A DNA stretch of 64,000 nt from Rickettsiales bacterium (GTDB taxonomy: Bacteria; Pseudomonadota; Alphaproteobacteria; Rickettsiales; UBA998), in the NCBI GenBank assembly GCA_028279475.1, contig JANQNR010000017.1, positions 45,388 through 109,387 on the forward strand, written 5' to 3'. A program made the translations under genes and the position numbers. Numbering within the stretch: the stretch's first letter is position 1; every line of letters begins with the position of its first letter. The notes under the pieces were generated by a model. That model made no database searches, had not been told where the DNA came from, and was given only the letters and a program-made list of their open reading frames with translations. This document shows, one piece after another, positions 1 to 9,569 of the stretch.

Positions 1-289
1 GAATCGTGGCTCGCCCCATTCACGCGGGGTTGCTGTGGATCTGACCCTGATCGATGCCGATGGTACAGAACTAGAGATGGGTACCGCGTTTGATGCCTTC
101 ACCCCGCGTTCACATCATGGCGCGGCCGACATCTCCGATGATGCCAAACGTAACCGGCTGCTATTACTTGGTATTATGACTTCCGCCGGGTTTGACTTCT
201 ACCGCAATGAGTGGTGGCACTACCAGCTGTTCAACAGCCGTGACTACACGCTGCTAAGTGATGCTGATGCTGGCACGGGAATGATGTAG
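1..289 (+). CDS. ddpX: D-alanyl-D-alanine dipeptidase, C-terminal part (VanX/DdpX family, M15D)
   Basis: The reading frame is open from base 2 and the gene starts left of the window. The visible part begins with SPHSRGVAVDLTL, which matches the zinc-binding S-x-H-S-R-G-x-A-x-D signature of VanX-type dipeptidases (His and Asp are zinc ligands). Further on, EWWHYQL supplies the catalytic Glu and the third zinc ligand His. These enzymes split D-Ala-D-Ala, either in periplasmic peptidoglycan turnover or in the cytoplasm. The missing N-terminus means a signal peptide cannot be judged. The gene ends 145 bp before the RTX gene. The family is secure; the exact role and symbol are inferred. Confidence 0.82.
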   Translation, partial: NRGSPHSRGVAVDLTLIDADGTELEMGTAFDAFTPRSHHGAADISDDAKRNRLLLLGIMTSAGFDFYRNEWWHYQLFNSRDYTLLSDADAGTGMM

Positions 290-434
290 GTTTCTTTTTC
301 CATTTTTGCTTAAAATATTGACCAGTAACATGACGGTATACTTGGCTTTCGTCCCATCTTTATACATATATTAATAAAATCTGACTATACTTGTTGTACC
401 AGTTAATAATTTGGTCAAGCAAGGATAGGATTTA

Positions 435-3400
435 TTGGTTAAAAAACAGGATGATACGACGAACTCCTTCACTTCGTCTCCGGCTGCTACCGGGGGCGAA
501 GCAGCTATGCCTGAACGCCAGATAAACTTATCGCAATTGGTAAAGGCGCTGAATGGTGATATTGTAGTTCAGCTTCAACTGGCACAGGAAACGGGCGTAT
601 TCCGATTCCAGGACGTGCCGGAAGGGGTGAAGCTGCGCTATGATGAGCACTCCGGCACCGTAACCCTCTCCGGTGATGCCGTCGCTATTCGTCTGTTCCT
701 GACTGAGGTCAGCTTCTCCCCTTATCAGAACGTCATGGATGTGTTGGACATCACCATCCATCTGGAGCATGACACGAAGGTAGAAGACTTTACCCTGAGC
801 CTTTCCTTCCAGCCGCTTTCCAACTATTTCGTCATTAACGAGCATTCCGGCTCCAGCGGGCATGTGACCCCGGCTGTCGATGCACCGGACGACTATGTGC
901 CGTTTCAACCGGGACTCTCCGCCTTTGATCCACAGGAATTACTCGTTGAAGTGCCGCCAACTGTGACAGGGGAGCTAGTTACCAACACATCCTCTGAACC
1001 TCTTGTCACCGAGAAGAAGAAGACATTGGATGACGGCCTGTTGCCTATACCGGAAGCTCCTGCAGCGCCTCCTCCATCACCGGCAGCGCCAACACAAACC
1101 ATTTCTACACAGGATATTGAAGTGCCCACCGCCCCAGAAGAACCAGTGGCAAGAATTCCTGGCGGCACCGGCGCAACATTGCGACTGGATTCCCCAATAT
1201 CAGAAGAAACGTATGATGAAGAAACGGTACTGGATCTGGCCGATTACAGCGCCATGGATGCCGGGGTTACGCTGACCGTCACGCTCACCCTGAGTGATAT
1301 TGCTGCTGGGAGCCTGAGTGCACCTTCTGTGGGCACTGCCACCTCGACATTCGATGTTCCCACTGGCACACTGACTATCACTGGTGACACTGTAGACGTT
1401 AATACCGCACTTGCAGACCTACAATTCACTCCCACCGTCGATTACGATCAAGACTTCACCATCCAGGTGAATCTAGTGGATGGCGGCGGACAAACTGCAA
1501 ACAGTACGATTCCGATGCTGGCCAACGGTGTTGATGACCCCATTACCTTGGATACACCTATTGCTGATCAGGCCGCCGATACCGGCATCAGTTTCAGCTT
1601 CACACCTCCGGCAGGCACGTTCGGCAACCCGGATACGCTTGACGTCATTACCTACAGCGCTGAACAAACCGACGGCTCCGCCCTTCCTGCTTGGCTCAGT
1701 GTCGATCCTGACACTGGAGAGTTAAGCGGTATTCCCGATGGTTCTGATATTGGTACGCTGAGTATTCGACTCATCGCCGACGACGGTAACGGCAATATGG
1801 TCAATGACGAATTCGACCTCGTAATCAGTAGCGCACTGAATGTAACGAATCATATTCAGACCAATAACCTGACGGAAGATATGGGGGCATTAAATCTTCC
1901 CGATATTTCTATGGTGACCAACGAAACCAGCGCCACCATCACCCTGACCCTGTCCGATGCAACTGCTGGCACACTTAGCACCGGCACCTCCGGCAGTGTG
2001 ACCTCAACGTTTAACGGTGCCACAGGCGTTTGGCAAGCGAGCGGTGCCATTGCTTCGATTAACCAGTTACTTGCAGATTTATCCTTCACCCCATCTGCCG
2101 ATTATGATCAGAACTTCACTGTCAACGTGTCGATTGATGACGGCAATAACCCGGTGCAAAACGGCACGATTACGATGAATGTCACGGCAGTGAACGATGC
2201 GCCGGTACTGGACACCCCGGAAACAGACAAAATCACCGTCGCGACCAATGCTTTCGCTCTCGATATTTCCGATAATTTCAGCGATGTCGATACCGGTGAA
2301 ACGCTAACCTACACTGCGACACTCAATGGCGGCGGCGCACTTCCGGGATGGTTAAGCCTTAACTCAGCCACTGGTGTGTTTAGCGGCACACCGGGCGTCG
2401 GTGACATCGCGACGTTGGATGTGATCGTGACTGTTACCGACAGTGGCAGTCTCAACGTTACCGATCAATTTATCATCGACGTATCCGCCGGTGGGCTGAT
2501 TATCGGTACGCCCGGCGATGATTCCATCGTTGGTACCAACGGCGCTAATGAAATCTGGGGACGTGCGGGCGACGACACCATTAAGGGACAGAATGGCGAC
2601 GACACCATCTATGGTGAAGAAGGCGATGATTTCCTAGACGGCGGTTATCACCGGGATTCCATCGAAGGTGGAGACGGGAATGATACACTGATCGGCGGCT
2701 CACCGACTAATGGCAACGACCGACAAGATACGCTGAAGGGTGATGATGGAGATGACTATATTGATGGCGGCTACCATCATGACTCGCTGTATGGTGGTGC
2801 TGGGAATGACACCATCTATGGTGGTCTTCACAATGATCGCCTCTACGCGGGTGACGGCATTAACTTCCTCTCCGGTGGAACCCAAACCGACTATCTATAC
2901 GGTGAGACTGGCAGTACCAATCAGCTTATTGGGGGAGCACATCGTGATCTGCTGTATGGCGGCACCGGGCAGGATATTTTCTCCTTCCGCGTACTCAGTG
3001 ACTCACAGGGGGGCAACCGAGATACGATCTATAACTTCACACAAGGCGTTGATAAGATTGATTTGTCAGCACTGGGTTATGCCGGGTTCAGTGATCTGAC
3101 GATCACGCCCGGTGGCACCACGGTCGTCACCGCTGCCAATGGGCTTCGCATTGACTTTGCCGGTAATATACCGCTTACGGCGGCGGACTTTATCTTTTCT
3201 GCCAACGCTGCCGATATTGCTATTGCCGACCAAATTCTACAAATTGGCAATGCCTGGAACATGCCACTCACAGCTGGCACCTTCGCCTCCATTGATGACA
3301 GCAACTTGACCTATTCCTTCTTCACAGCAGGTGGCGCGCCCGTTGGTTGGTGGGCACAAGTGGACGCGTCTACTGGCACCCTTACCGGTGCACCACAAGC

Positions 3401-6400
3401 CAGCGATGCAGGACTATATAATGTCGTACTCCGGGCAACCAATGGCAGCGGTGATATTGCCGAAGAAACCTTCTCCATTACCATCGCTGACAATGTGATT
3501 ATTGGAACAGCGGCCACGGATACACTAAGCGGCACTGCCGATGCAGACGCAATCTACGGCCTTGCCGATGCTGACAGCATTGACGGCGGAAATGGCGACG
3601 ACATTATCGACGGTGGCGATGGCAACGACACGATCAATAGTGGCAATGATAATGACTCAATCTATGCTGGCGATGGCGATGACTCAGTCGATGGCGGCAC
3701 CCAGGCCGATTTGATCTATGGTGGCGATGGCGATGATGTGCTGCGCGGCGGGCCGAATAACACCAATAATGACCGTAACGACACGATTTACGGGGAAGCG
3801 GGCGATGACACCATTTATGGCGGGCGTTACCATGACTCCCTTTATGGTGGCGACGGTAATGACTATATTGATGGCGAGATTCATAATGACCGGATTTATG
3901 GCGGTGCAGGGAACGATACGCTTTTTGGGAATGATCAAAATGACACACTCTATGCCGGGAGCGGGAATGATGTCCTCAATGCCGGCACCGGGAATGACCG
4001 CACCTACGGCGATTCCGGTCTGAACATTCAGGATGGCTGGACAGGCACAGATTATTACTATGGTGGTTCCGGTACCGACCTGTTCACTTTCAGCGGACTA
4101 GGACATTCGACGGCGGATCGTATCTATAACTTTGCTCAAGGCACCGACAAGATTGATCTCTCGGCATTAGGATTTACCGGCATTGGCGATCTGACCATTA
4201 CCCAAGGCGGCACGACGACCATCGTTGATCCGAACTCGACCTTCAAAATCAATGTGATGAGTAATGTTGCGCTCACCGCTGCCGATTTCATCTTTAGCGC
4301 TCCGGCCGCCGATGGTGACATTACCGACCAGATGCACACGGTCAATACGCCGTTTAATGTGACATTGGGTGCCGGACATTTTGTTTCGATCGACGATGGC
4401 AATTTGTTTTATGATGTCTCTTCCTCTAATGGTTCCGTACTACCCGGCTGGCTGAGTTTTGATGATGGCACCCTGACCTTGAGCGGCACACCAACCACCA
4501 ACGGCTATTACGACATCACGATTCGTGCCATTAATGGCAGTGGTGATATTGCCGAAGACCAGTTCGTTATCCTCGTGGGCGAGAACATCGTCACCGGTAC
4601 CCCGGCAGCTGATACCCTCACCGGCGGTGCAACAGGTGATGTAATTTCCGGGCTGGCAGATGATGACAGCATCGTCGGCAATGCCGGGAAAGACCTGATT
4701 CTTGGTAATGAGGGGGATGACACCATTGCCGCCGGAAATGATCGTGATACGGTCTATGGTGGGGATGGTGCGGATAATATTGATGGTGGGTACGAACGCG
4801 ATACCGTTTACGGCGGGGATGGCAATGATACGATTTATGGTAGTCTGACCTATAGTACCAGTGACCGTGAAGATTACCTCTATGGTGAGGGTGGAAACGA
4901 CTATATTGATGGCGGCTATCACCATGACCGACTCTATGGCGGTGACGGCAATGACACCCTCTTTGGAAACAATAATAATGACTATCTGTATGGTGGTCAG
5001 GGCAATGATTTATTATTAGGCGGGGCGAATGATGACCGCCTCTATGGCCAGTTCGGATTTAATCTGCAAGATGGTGGAACAGGAAGGGATTTTTATTACA
5101 GTGGCACCGGCACCGACATCTATATTTTCAGTGCGTTGACCCACTCTACTGCCGATCGCATTTATAATTTCGATCAAGGCACCGACAAAATTGACCTGTC
5201 CAAACTCGGCTTCACCGGTATTGGTGATCTGACTATTACCCAGGGCGGCACCACCACCATTGTCGATCCGAACTCAACCTTCAAAATCAATGTGATGAGC
5301 AATGTTGCGCTCACTGCCGCCGATTTCATCTTCAGCGCGCCGGCCGCCGATGGTGACGTAACGCTGGAAACCGCCGAGATCGGCAGTGCCTATGTGCTTG
5401 CTACCGGCGCAGCGCATTTCGCCTCGATTGATGACGGCAACCTGATCTACACAGCAACACTCAGCAATGGCAACCCCATCCCTGCCTGGCTGTCCCTGGA
5501 CAGCGCAACCGGCAGCTTTAGCGGTACGCCAGGCACTGGGGACGCCGGATCGTTTGACATTATCATACGGGCAACGAATGGCTCCGGTGCCATCGCCGAG
5601 GACACATTTGAACTGATGGTCGCCGACTCGATTACAAACGGCACGCCCGGCAATGATACACTAGCTGGCACAGCCAATGATGACGCCATCCTCGGACTGG
5701 CAAGCGACGATTCCATCACTGGCGCGGCAGGTAATGACATTCTGCGCGGAGATGAGGGCAACGACACGATCTTCGGCGAAGATGGCACGGATACTATCAA
5801 TGGCGGTGATGGTGCCGATTGGCTGCATGGCGGGAATGCAAGAGATACGATCTATGGCGGCGACGGCAATGATATTGTGATCGGCGGCGGCACTGGCAGC
5901 ACCGACCATCAGGACAGGCTCTACGGCGAAGCCGGAAATGATACGCTGGATGGCGGCTACCACCATGACACCCTCTATGGTGGCGATGGCAGCGATATGG
6001 TCTATGGTAATCGCCATAATGACTGGCTCTACGGTGGCGATGGACGCGACTTCCTCCATGGCGGCAATGATAGTGATCGCCTCTACGGTCAGGACGGCGA
6101 TGATCTGCTGATCGGCTGGCATGGCCGCGATTCTTTCTGGGGCGGCGATGGCGATGACATCATGCTGATCACCAACCGCGCCTATTCCGCAGGTGGCAAT
6201 CGCGCGATTCTGTATGATTTTGTACAGGGTGAAGACCGGATTGATCTTTCATACCTGGGGCTGGATGATATGTCTCAACTGACCATTGAAACCGTTGGCA
6301 CCACCACCCGCATCACCGAACCTAAAACGACCTTCCGCATTGATATTCAGGACAATGTAACACTCACGGCGGCTGATTTTATCTTCAGTGTCAACAACGC

Positions 6401-7490
6401 TGACCTGCAACCATCCCCGTTCATGGCGCAAACCGGCGTCGCTTTCACACAGGCACTCGCTGCTGGTACCTTTGCTTCAATTGACGACGGTAATCTGCGC
6501 TATTTCGCCACGCAGTCGAATGGTAATGCACTGCCGACCTGGCTAAATGTGGATGCAGATACTGGCACCATCAGTGGCCTGGCCTCCGCCGCTGCACGGG
6601 TAAGCATTACCATACGTGCGATTAATGACAGTGGAGACATCGCCGAAACCACGCTGGGCATTGGCGTCAGTGATACGAGCACTACCGGTACGGCAGGTAA
6701 TGATACATTGAACGGCAGCAATGGTATCTCCGATGGGTTTGATGGATTGGCCGGTGATGATGTCTATTCCGGCGGCAGCAGCAATGATGCGATCTCCGGT
6801 GGCGATGGCAATGACACGCTGAGTGGTGACAATAATGATGATTTCATCGACGGTGGTGACGGCGATGACTCCATTGATGGCGGCTTCCATCGTGACCTGA
6901 TCTTCGGTGGTGCAGGAAACGACACCTTGATCGGTGGCTCCAACACCAGCAACAATGACCGCGAGGACACCATCTTCGGCGGTGATGGTGATGACACGAT
7001 TCACGGCGGGCGCTACCATGACCAGCTTTATGGTGATGCCGGGAATGATACGATCAATGGCGGCATCCACAATGATACCTTATGGGGTGGTACCGGGAAT
7101 GACTCGCTGGATGGCTCCTCCCAGAATGACTGGCTGTATGGAGAGGATGGAAACGATACCCTGCTCGGCGGCAGCAACAACGATGCACTCTATGGCGGCG
7201 ACGGGAATGATACGCTCGACGGCGGCGCGCATCGTGACGTGCTGTGGGGTGGTGCCGGCTCGGATGAATTTGCCTTCAGCGATGCCAGCCATTCCGGTGG
7301 CGGGAATATCGACCGCATCATGGATTTCACCCGTGGCACCGATCTGATTGACCTATCCGTATTGGGACTGACCGGATTCGGTGATCTGACAGTGACCGAT
7401 AACGGCACTATCACCACCATTGCCGGCGGAGGACTGACCTTCGAACTGCATGGCGTCTACACGCTCGATGCGACTGATTTCATGTTTTAG
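435..7490 (+). CDS. Giant secreted RTX protein with cadherin-like/Ig-like modules, probable type I secretion substrate
   Basis: A 2351-residue protein. The start is TTG at 435, preceded by AAGGATAGGA at 421-430. It has no signal peptide. Residues 1-250 are unrecognised. They are followed by repeats ending in patterns like ALADLQFTPTVDYDQDFT and by dystroglycan-type cadherin-like (He_PIG) domains containing LPAWLS..TGELSGIP. From about residue 690 there are five modules, starting near residues 692, 1021, 1384, 1736 and 2079. Each has RTX calcium-binding nonapeptides (GGDGNDTIYGG type) and a serralysin-like C-terminal unit (DRIYNF.QGTDKIDLSALG, ending AADFIFS), with a cadherin-like domain between modules. 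The last residues, ATDFMF, look like a type I secretion tail. Calcium-folded RTX proteins of this build are usually adhesins or matrix proteins, and no catalytic domain is visible. Many nonapeptides carry His in place of Gly. Transporter genes are not in the window. Confidence 0.85.
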   Translation: MVKKQDDTTNSFTSSPAATGGEAAMPERQINLSQLVKALNGDIVVQLQLAQETGVFRFQDVPEGVKLRYDEHSGTVTLSGDAVAIRLFLTEVSFSPYQNVMDVLDITIHLEHDTKVEDFTLSLSFQPLSNYFVINEHSGSSGHVTPAVDAPDDYVPFQPGLSAFDPQELLVEVPPTVTGELVTNTSSEPLVTEKKKTLDDGLLPIPEAPAAPPPSPAAPTQTISTQDIEVPTAPEEPVARIPGGTGATLRLDSPISEETYDEETVLDLADYSAMDAGVTLTVTLTLSDIAAGSLSAPSVGTATSTFDVPTGTLTITGDTVDVNTALADLQFTPTVDYDQDFTIQVNLVDGGGQTANSTIPMLANGVDDPITLDTPIADQAADTGISFSFTPPAGTFGNPDTLDVITYSAEQTDGSALPAWLSVDPDTGELSGIPDGSDIGTLSIRLIADDGNGNMVNDEFDLVISSALNVTNHIQTNNLTEDMGALNLPDISMVTNETSATITLTLSDATAGTLSTGTSGSVTSTFNGATGVWQASGAIASINQLLADLSFTPSADYDQNFTVNVSIDDGNNPVQNGTITMNVTAVNDAPVLDTPETDKITVATNAFALDISDNFSDVDTGETLTYTATLNGGGALPGWLSLNSATGVFSGTPGVGDIATLDVIVTVTDSGSLNVTDQFIIDVSAGGLIIGTPGDDSIVGTNGANEIWGRAGDDTIKGQNGDDTIYGEEGDDFLDGGYHRDSIEGGDGNDTLIGGSPTNGNDRQDTLKGDDGDDYIDGGYHHDSLYGGAGNDTIYGGLHNDRLYAGDGINFLSGGTQTDYLYGETGSTNQLIGGAHRDLLYGGTGQDIFSFRVLSDSQGGNRDTIYNFTQGVDKIDLSALGYAGFSDLTITPGGTTVVTAANGLRIDFAGNIPLTAADFIFSANAADIAIADQILQIGNAWNMPLTAGTFASIDDSNLTYSFFTAGGAPVGWWAQVDASTGTLTGAPQASDAGLYNVVLRATNGSGDIAEETFSITIADNVIIGTAATDTLSGTADADAIYGLADADSIDGGNGDDIIDGGDGNDTINSGNDNDSIYAGDGDDSVDGGTQADLIYGGDGDDVLRGGPNNTNNDRNDTIYGEAGDDTIYGGRYHDSLYGGDGNDYIDGEIHNDRIYGGAGNDTLFGNDQNDTLYAGSGNDVLNAGTGNDRTYGDSGLNIQDGWTGTDYYYGGSGTDLFTFSGLGHSTADRIYNFAQGTDKIDLSALGFTGIGDLTITQGGTTTIVDPNSTFKINVMSNVALTAADFIFSAPAADGDITDQMHTVNTPFNVTLGAGHFVSIDDGNLFYDVSSSNGSVLPGWLSFDDGTLTLSGTPTTNGYYDITIRAINGSGDIAEDQFVILVGENIVTGTPAADTLTGGATGDVISGLADDDSIVGNAGKDLILGNEGDDTIAAGNDRDTVYGGDGADNIDGGYERDTVYGGDGNDTIYGSLTYSTSDREDYLYGEGGNDYIDGGYHHDRLYGGDGNDTLFGNNNNDYLYGGQGNDLLLGGANDDRLYGQFGFNLQDGGTGRDFYYSGTGTDIYIFSALTHSTADRIYNFDQGTDKIDLSKLGFTGIGDLTITQGGTTTIVDPNSTFKINVMSNVALTAADFIFSAPAADGDVTLETAEIGSAYVLATGAAHFASIDDGNLIYTATLSNGNPIPAWLSLDSATGSFSGTPGTGDAGSFDIIIRATNGSGAIAEDTFELMVADSITNGTPGNDTLAGTANDDAILGLASDDSITGAAGNDILRGDEGNDTIFGEDGTDTINGGDGADWLHGGNARDTIYGGDGNDIVIGGGTGSTDHQDRLYGEAGNDTLDGGYHHDTLYGGDGSDMVYGNRHNDWLYGGDGRDFLHGGNDSDRLYGQDGDDLLIGWHGRDSFWGGDGDDIMLITNRAYSAGGNRAILYDFVQGEDRIDLSYLGLDDMSQLTIETVGTTTRITEPKTTFRIDIQDNVTLTAADFIFSVNNADLQPSPFMAQTGVAFTQALAAGTFASIDDGNLRYFATQSNGNALPTWLNVDADTGTISGLASAAARVSITIRAINDSGDIAETTLGIGVSDTSTTGTAGNDTLNGSNGISDGFDGLAGDDVYSGGSSNDAISGGDGNDTLSGDNNDDFIDGGDGDDSIDGGFHRDLIFGGAGNDTLIGGSNTSNNDREDTIFGGDGDDTIHGGRYHDQLYGDAGNDTINGGIHNDTLWGGTGNDSLDGSSQNDWLYGEDGNDTLLGGSNNDALYGGDGNDTLDGGAHRDVLWGGAGSDEFAFSDASHSGGGNIDRIMDFTRGTDLIDLSVLGLTGFGDLTVTDNGTITTIAGGGLTFELHGVYTLDATDFMF

Positions 7491-7581
7491 GCACGAGGTG
7501 TTTAAGCTCCGAAATCTTTATATCACACAGTGAAATTTAAATAGATTTAGCTGAACTACACGTATAAAATCCGAACCTGTT

Positions 7582-8436
7582 ATGGGTTTTGAAAAAGAAA
7601 AAATGGAGTTTTTAGACCATCTGCATGAGATGGCACAAACTCTGACAGAATATGTATCAACCTGTGATGGGGATTGGTCAATCAAAGGATTTATAGACAC
7701 TGATAAAAACATTTACACCATATCAGCAGATACAAAGATCATATCGAAGATATTGGAAATTCAATTGTTTCCAAGACTAAGAAGACTGGCTGATTCGATT
7801 GACTATGAAATCATTCCTACCGAAAAACAAAATTGGTATCCAGATATATCATTTATAAAAAAATCTAATCCCAAGATCAAGTTTGCCGTTGATATAAAGA
7901 CCACCTATCGTTTGGAGGACTATGAAGATTTTTGCAACGGTTTTACCTTGGGTTCACATGGAGAATATTTCAGGAATCGAAAAAGCACCAAAAACGTACA
8001 ATTTCCCTACGGAGATTATATGGCTCATATTACATTAGGTATTCTCTATACTCGAACAAAGCATACAGATATTGATGAGACAGAAATTTTTAACCTTGCC
8101 GGGTTGGAAGCCATACAATCCGTAATCAAAAATCTATTGTTCTTTGTAGAAGAAAAATGGCGAATATCTAGCGATAGAAGTGGCAGTGGTAATACTGCTA
8201 ACATTGGAAGTATCCAATATATACCAGATATTCTTTCAGGTAACGGTGCTTTTGCCAAACTCGATGAAGAAATATTTGATGAGTTCTGGGTCAACCAGGG
8301 GGTTTTGCGTGTCCCAGACCCTAATAAAGCTGGCCAATATAAAAAATTAACACGGCTATCTGAATTTCTTACGTTCAAAGGTATGGATACAAACTTGGTG
8401 AATACACCTAAACCAAAAAGAAAGATTAGTTTATGA
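7582..8436 (+). CDS. EcoRV-family type II restriction endonuclease
   Basis: This 284-residue protein aligns by eye with R.Eco[15 protein letters not shown] places Glu59 at the position of EcoRV Glu45. KQNWYPD gives Asp88 (EcoRV Asp74), and FAVDIKTTY gives Asp104 and Lys106 (Asp90, Lys92), completing the PD-(D/E)XK metal site. The DNA-reading R-loop is kept as [10 protein letters not shown] from residue 201 (EcoRV GSGNTTN). It should therefore be a dimeric endonuclease that cuts GATATC or something very close. It is about 40 residues longer than EcoRV, partly from an N-terminal extension. The DNA is much richer in A+T than the flanking genes, which suggests transfer. The stop overlaps the methyltransferase start by 4 bases (ATGA), so the pair is translationally coupled. 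Confidence 0.93.
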   Translation: MGFEKEKMEFLDHLHEMAQTLTEYVSTCDGDWSIKGFIDTDKNIYTISADTKIISKILEIQLFPRLRRLADSIDYEIIPTEKQNWYPDISFIKKSNPKIKFAVDIKTTYRLEDYEDFCNGFTLGSHGEYFRNRKSTKNVQFPYGDYMAHITLGILYTRTKHTDIDETEIFNLAGLEAIQSVIKNLLFFVEEKWRISSDRSGSGNTANIGSIQYIPDILSGNGAFAKLDEEIFDEFWVNQGVLRVPDPNKAGQYKKLTRLSEFLTFKGMDTNLVNTPKPKRKISL

Positions 8437-9347
8437 CTATAGTTCCACCGATGAAATCACAAGGTATAAAGACCAAGCTTGTGCCATGGATTCTGGAATG
8501 CCTGCACAACAAAAAAATAGACAGATGGGTAGAACCCTTTATGGGTACCGGAGCAGTTGCTTTCAATGTGCAGCCCCGTTCTGCTTTATTGTGTGATAGT
8601 AACCCCCATCTGATACACTTTTACAGCGCAATCCAGAAAAAAGAAATCACCAGACAAAGCGTTAAAGGATTCTTGAATATTGAAGGGCAAAAATTATTAA
8701 AAAGCGAGGGTGAATACTACTATACAGTCAGGGAAAGATTCAATACATATTATGACCCGCTTGATTTCTTATTTCTCAGCCGTTCCTGTTTTAACGGTAT
8801 GATGCGGTTTAACAAAAACGGGAAGTTCAATGTTCCTTTCTGTAAGAAGCCAGAACGTTTTGCTCAATCACTAATAACAAAAATTTCAAATCAGATTGAC
8901 AATGTTGCACGTATTATAGAACTGGGAGATTATAAATTTGTGCATCAAGACTATAAAAAAACTATAAGTTCCACGACACCTGAAGATGTAATCTATTGTG
9001 ACCCACCATATATAGGACGACATGTCGATTATTTTGACTCATGGACGGAAGAGGACGAAATAAACCTGTATAATTGCCTAATCAATTCTAAGGCAGACTT
9101 TTTATTCTCTACATGGTTAAAAAATAAATACAGACACAATCACTATATCTTCAGCCTATGGAGCAATTGCTCAATTCTAACAAAGGAGCATTTTTACCAT
9201 GTTGGAGCAAAGGAAAGCAACAGAAATCCAGTTCTCGAAGCGCTACTTACCAATTTTAATACTAGGAATTCAGTGAAAATTACAAACTTTACAACAGAAT
9301 TGCCAGATAGCAGTTTTGTGCCAAATCCTCAATACCTTACCGCTTAG
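8433..9347 (+). CDS. EcoRV-type DNA adenine-N6 methyltransferase (M.EcoRV-like, Dam family)
   Basis: This 304-residue class alpha adenine methyltransferase is the modification partner of the upstream nuclease. The AdoMet-binding motif is [11 protein letters not shown] (residues 35-45) and the catalytic motif is DPPY (residues 190-193) within [14 protein letters not shown]. The stretches [39 protein letters not shown] and [11 protein letters not shown] match M.EcoRV almost word for word. It is expected to methylate the first adenine of GATATC and so protect the chromosome. No controller (C) protein gene is present. It ends 11 bases inside the 3' end of the convergent DUF6898-like gene, which marks the right edge of the AT-rich insert. 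Confidence 0.94.
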   Translation: MTIVPPMKSQGIKTKLVPWILECLHNKKIDRWVEPFMGTGAVAFNVQPRSALLCDSNPHLIHFYSAIQKKEITRQSVKGFLNIEGQKLLKSEGEYYYTVRERFNTYYDPLDFLFLSRSCFNGMMRFNKNGKFNVPFCKKPERFAQSLITKISNQIDNVARIIELGDYKFVHQDYKKTISSTTPEDVIYCDPPYIGRHVDYFDSWTEEDEINLYNCLINSKADFLFSTWLKNKYRHNHYIFSLWSNCSILTKEHFYHVGAKESNRNPVLEALLTNFNTRNSVKITNFTTELPDSSFVPNPQYLTA

Positions 9348-9534
9348 ACTGCACATAGCGCAGTTTGCGCATGGCGATACTGGCCAGCCGTTGTTCTCCC
9401 TGGCGGGCATCACCGACAATCGAGACTTCTTCATGCGTGATGACGTCAATCGCAGAGACTTTCACATACTGTCCCATCTGCATATATTCGAGGATTACGC
9501 CGCCACCCTCATCCGGTTTACGATGGCGTACCAT
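9337..9534 (-). CDS. Small conserved alphaproteobacterial protein (DUF6898-like)
   Basis: A 65-residue protein with the core [18 protein letters not shown], then [11 protein letters not shown] and a C-terminal MRKLRYVQ. This pattern ([15 protein letters not shown]....LE..AL.KL.YV) is what I recall for DUF6898, a small family of unknown function in Rhodospirillales-like genomes. It lies 35 bp downstream of the CNNM/CorC gene on the same strand and is probably cotranscribed with it. It has no signal peptide or membrane segment. Its 3' end overlaps the methyltransferase gene by 11 bp in convergent orientation. Confidence 0.68.
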   Translation of the reverse strand: MVRHRKPDEGGGVILEYMQMGQYVKVSAIDVITHEEVSIVGDARQGEQRLASIAMRKLRYVQSKR

Positions 9535-9569
9535 ACTAGGCTCTTTTTACGTATATATTCATACAGAGC

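Noticed and set aside
2500..7400. Dense direct repeats that could be taken for a CRISPR array or minisatellite
   Set aside because: The period is 9 residues (27 bases) in one reading frame with protein-level conservation, which is the RTX repeat, and there are no constant repeats with unique spacers.
435..7490. Many long antisense and out-of-frame open stretches across the RTX gene (for example 5661-6122 minus)
   Set aside because: They come from the repetitive, stop-poor composition of the RTX repeats; their products are low-complexity and lack ribosome sites.
7491..7581. Possible terminator or C-protein box between the RTX gene and the nuclease
   Set aside because: No hairpin with a T run and no paired operator-like motif could be made out.
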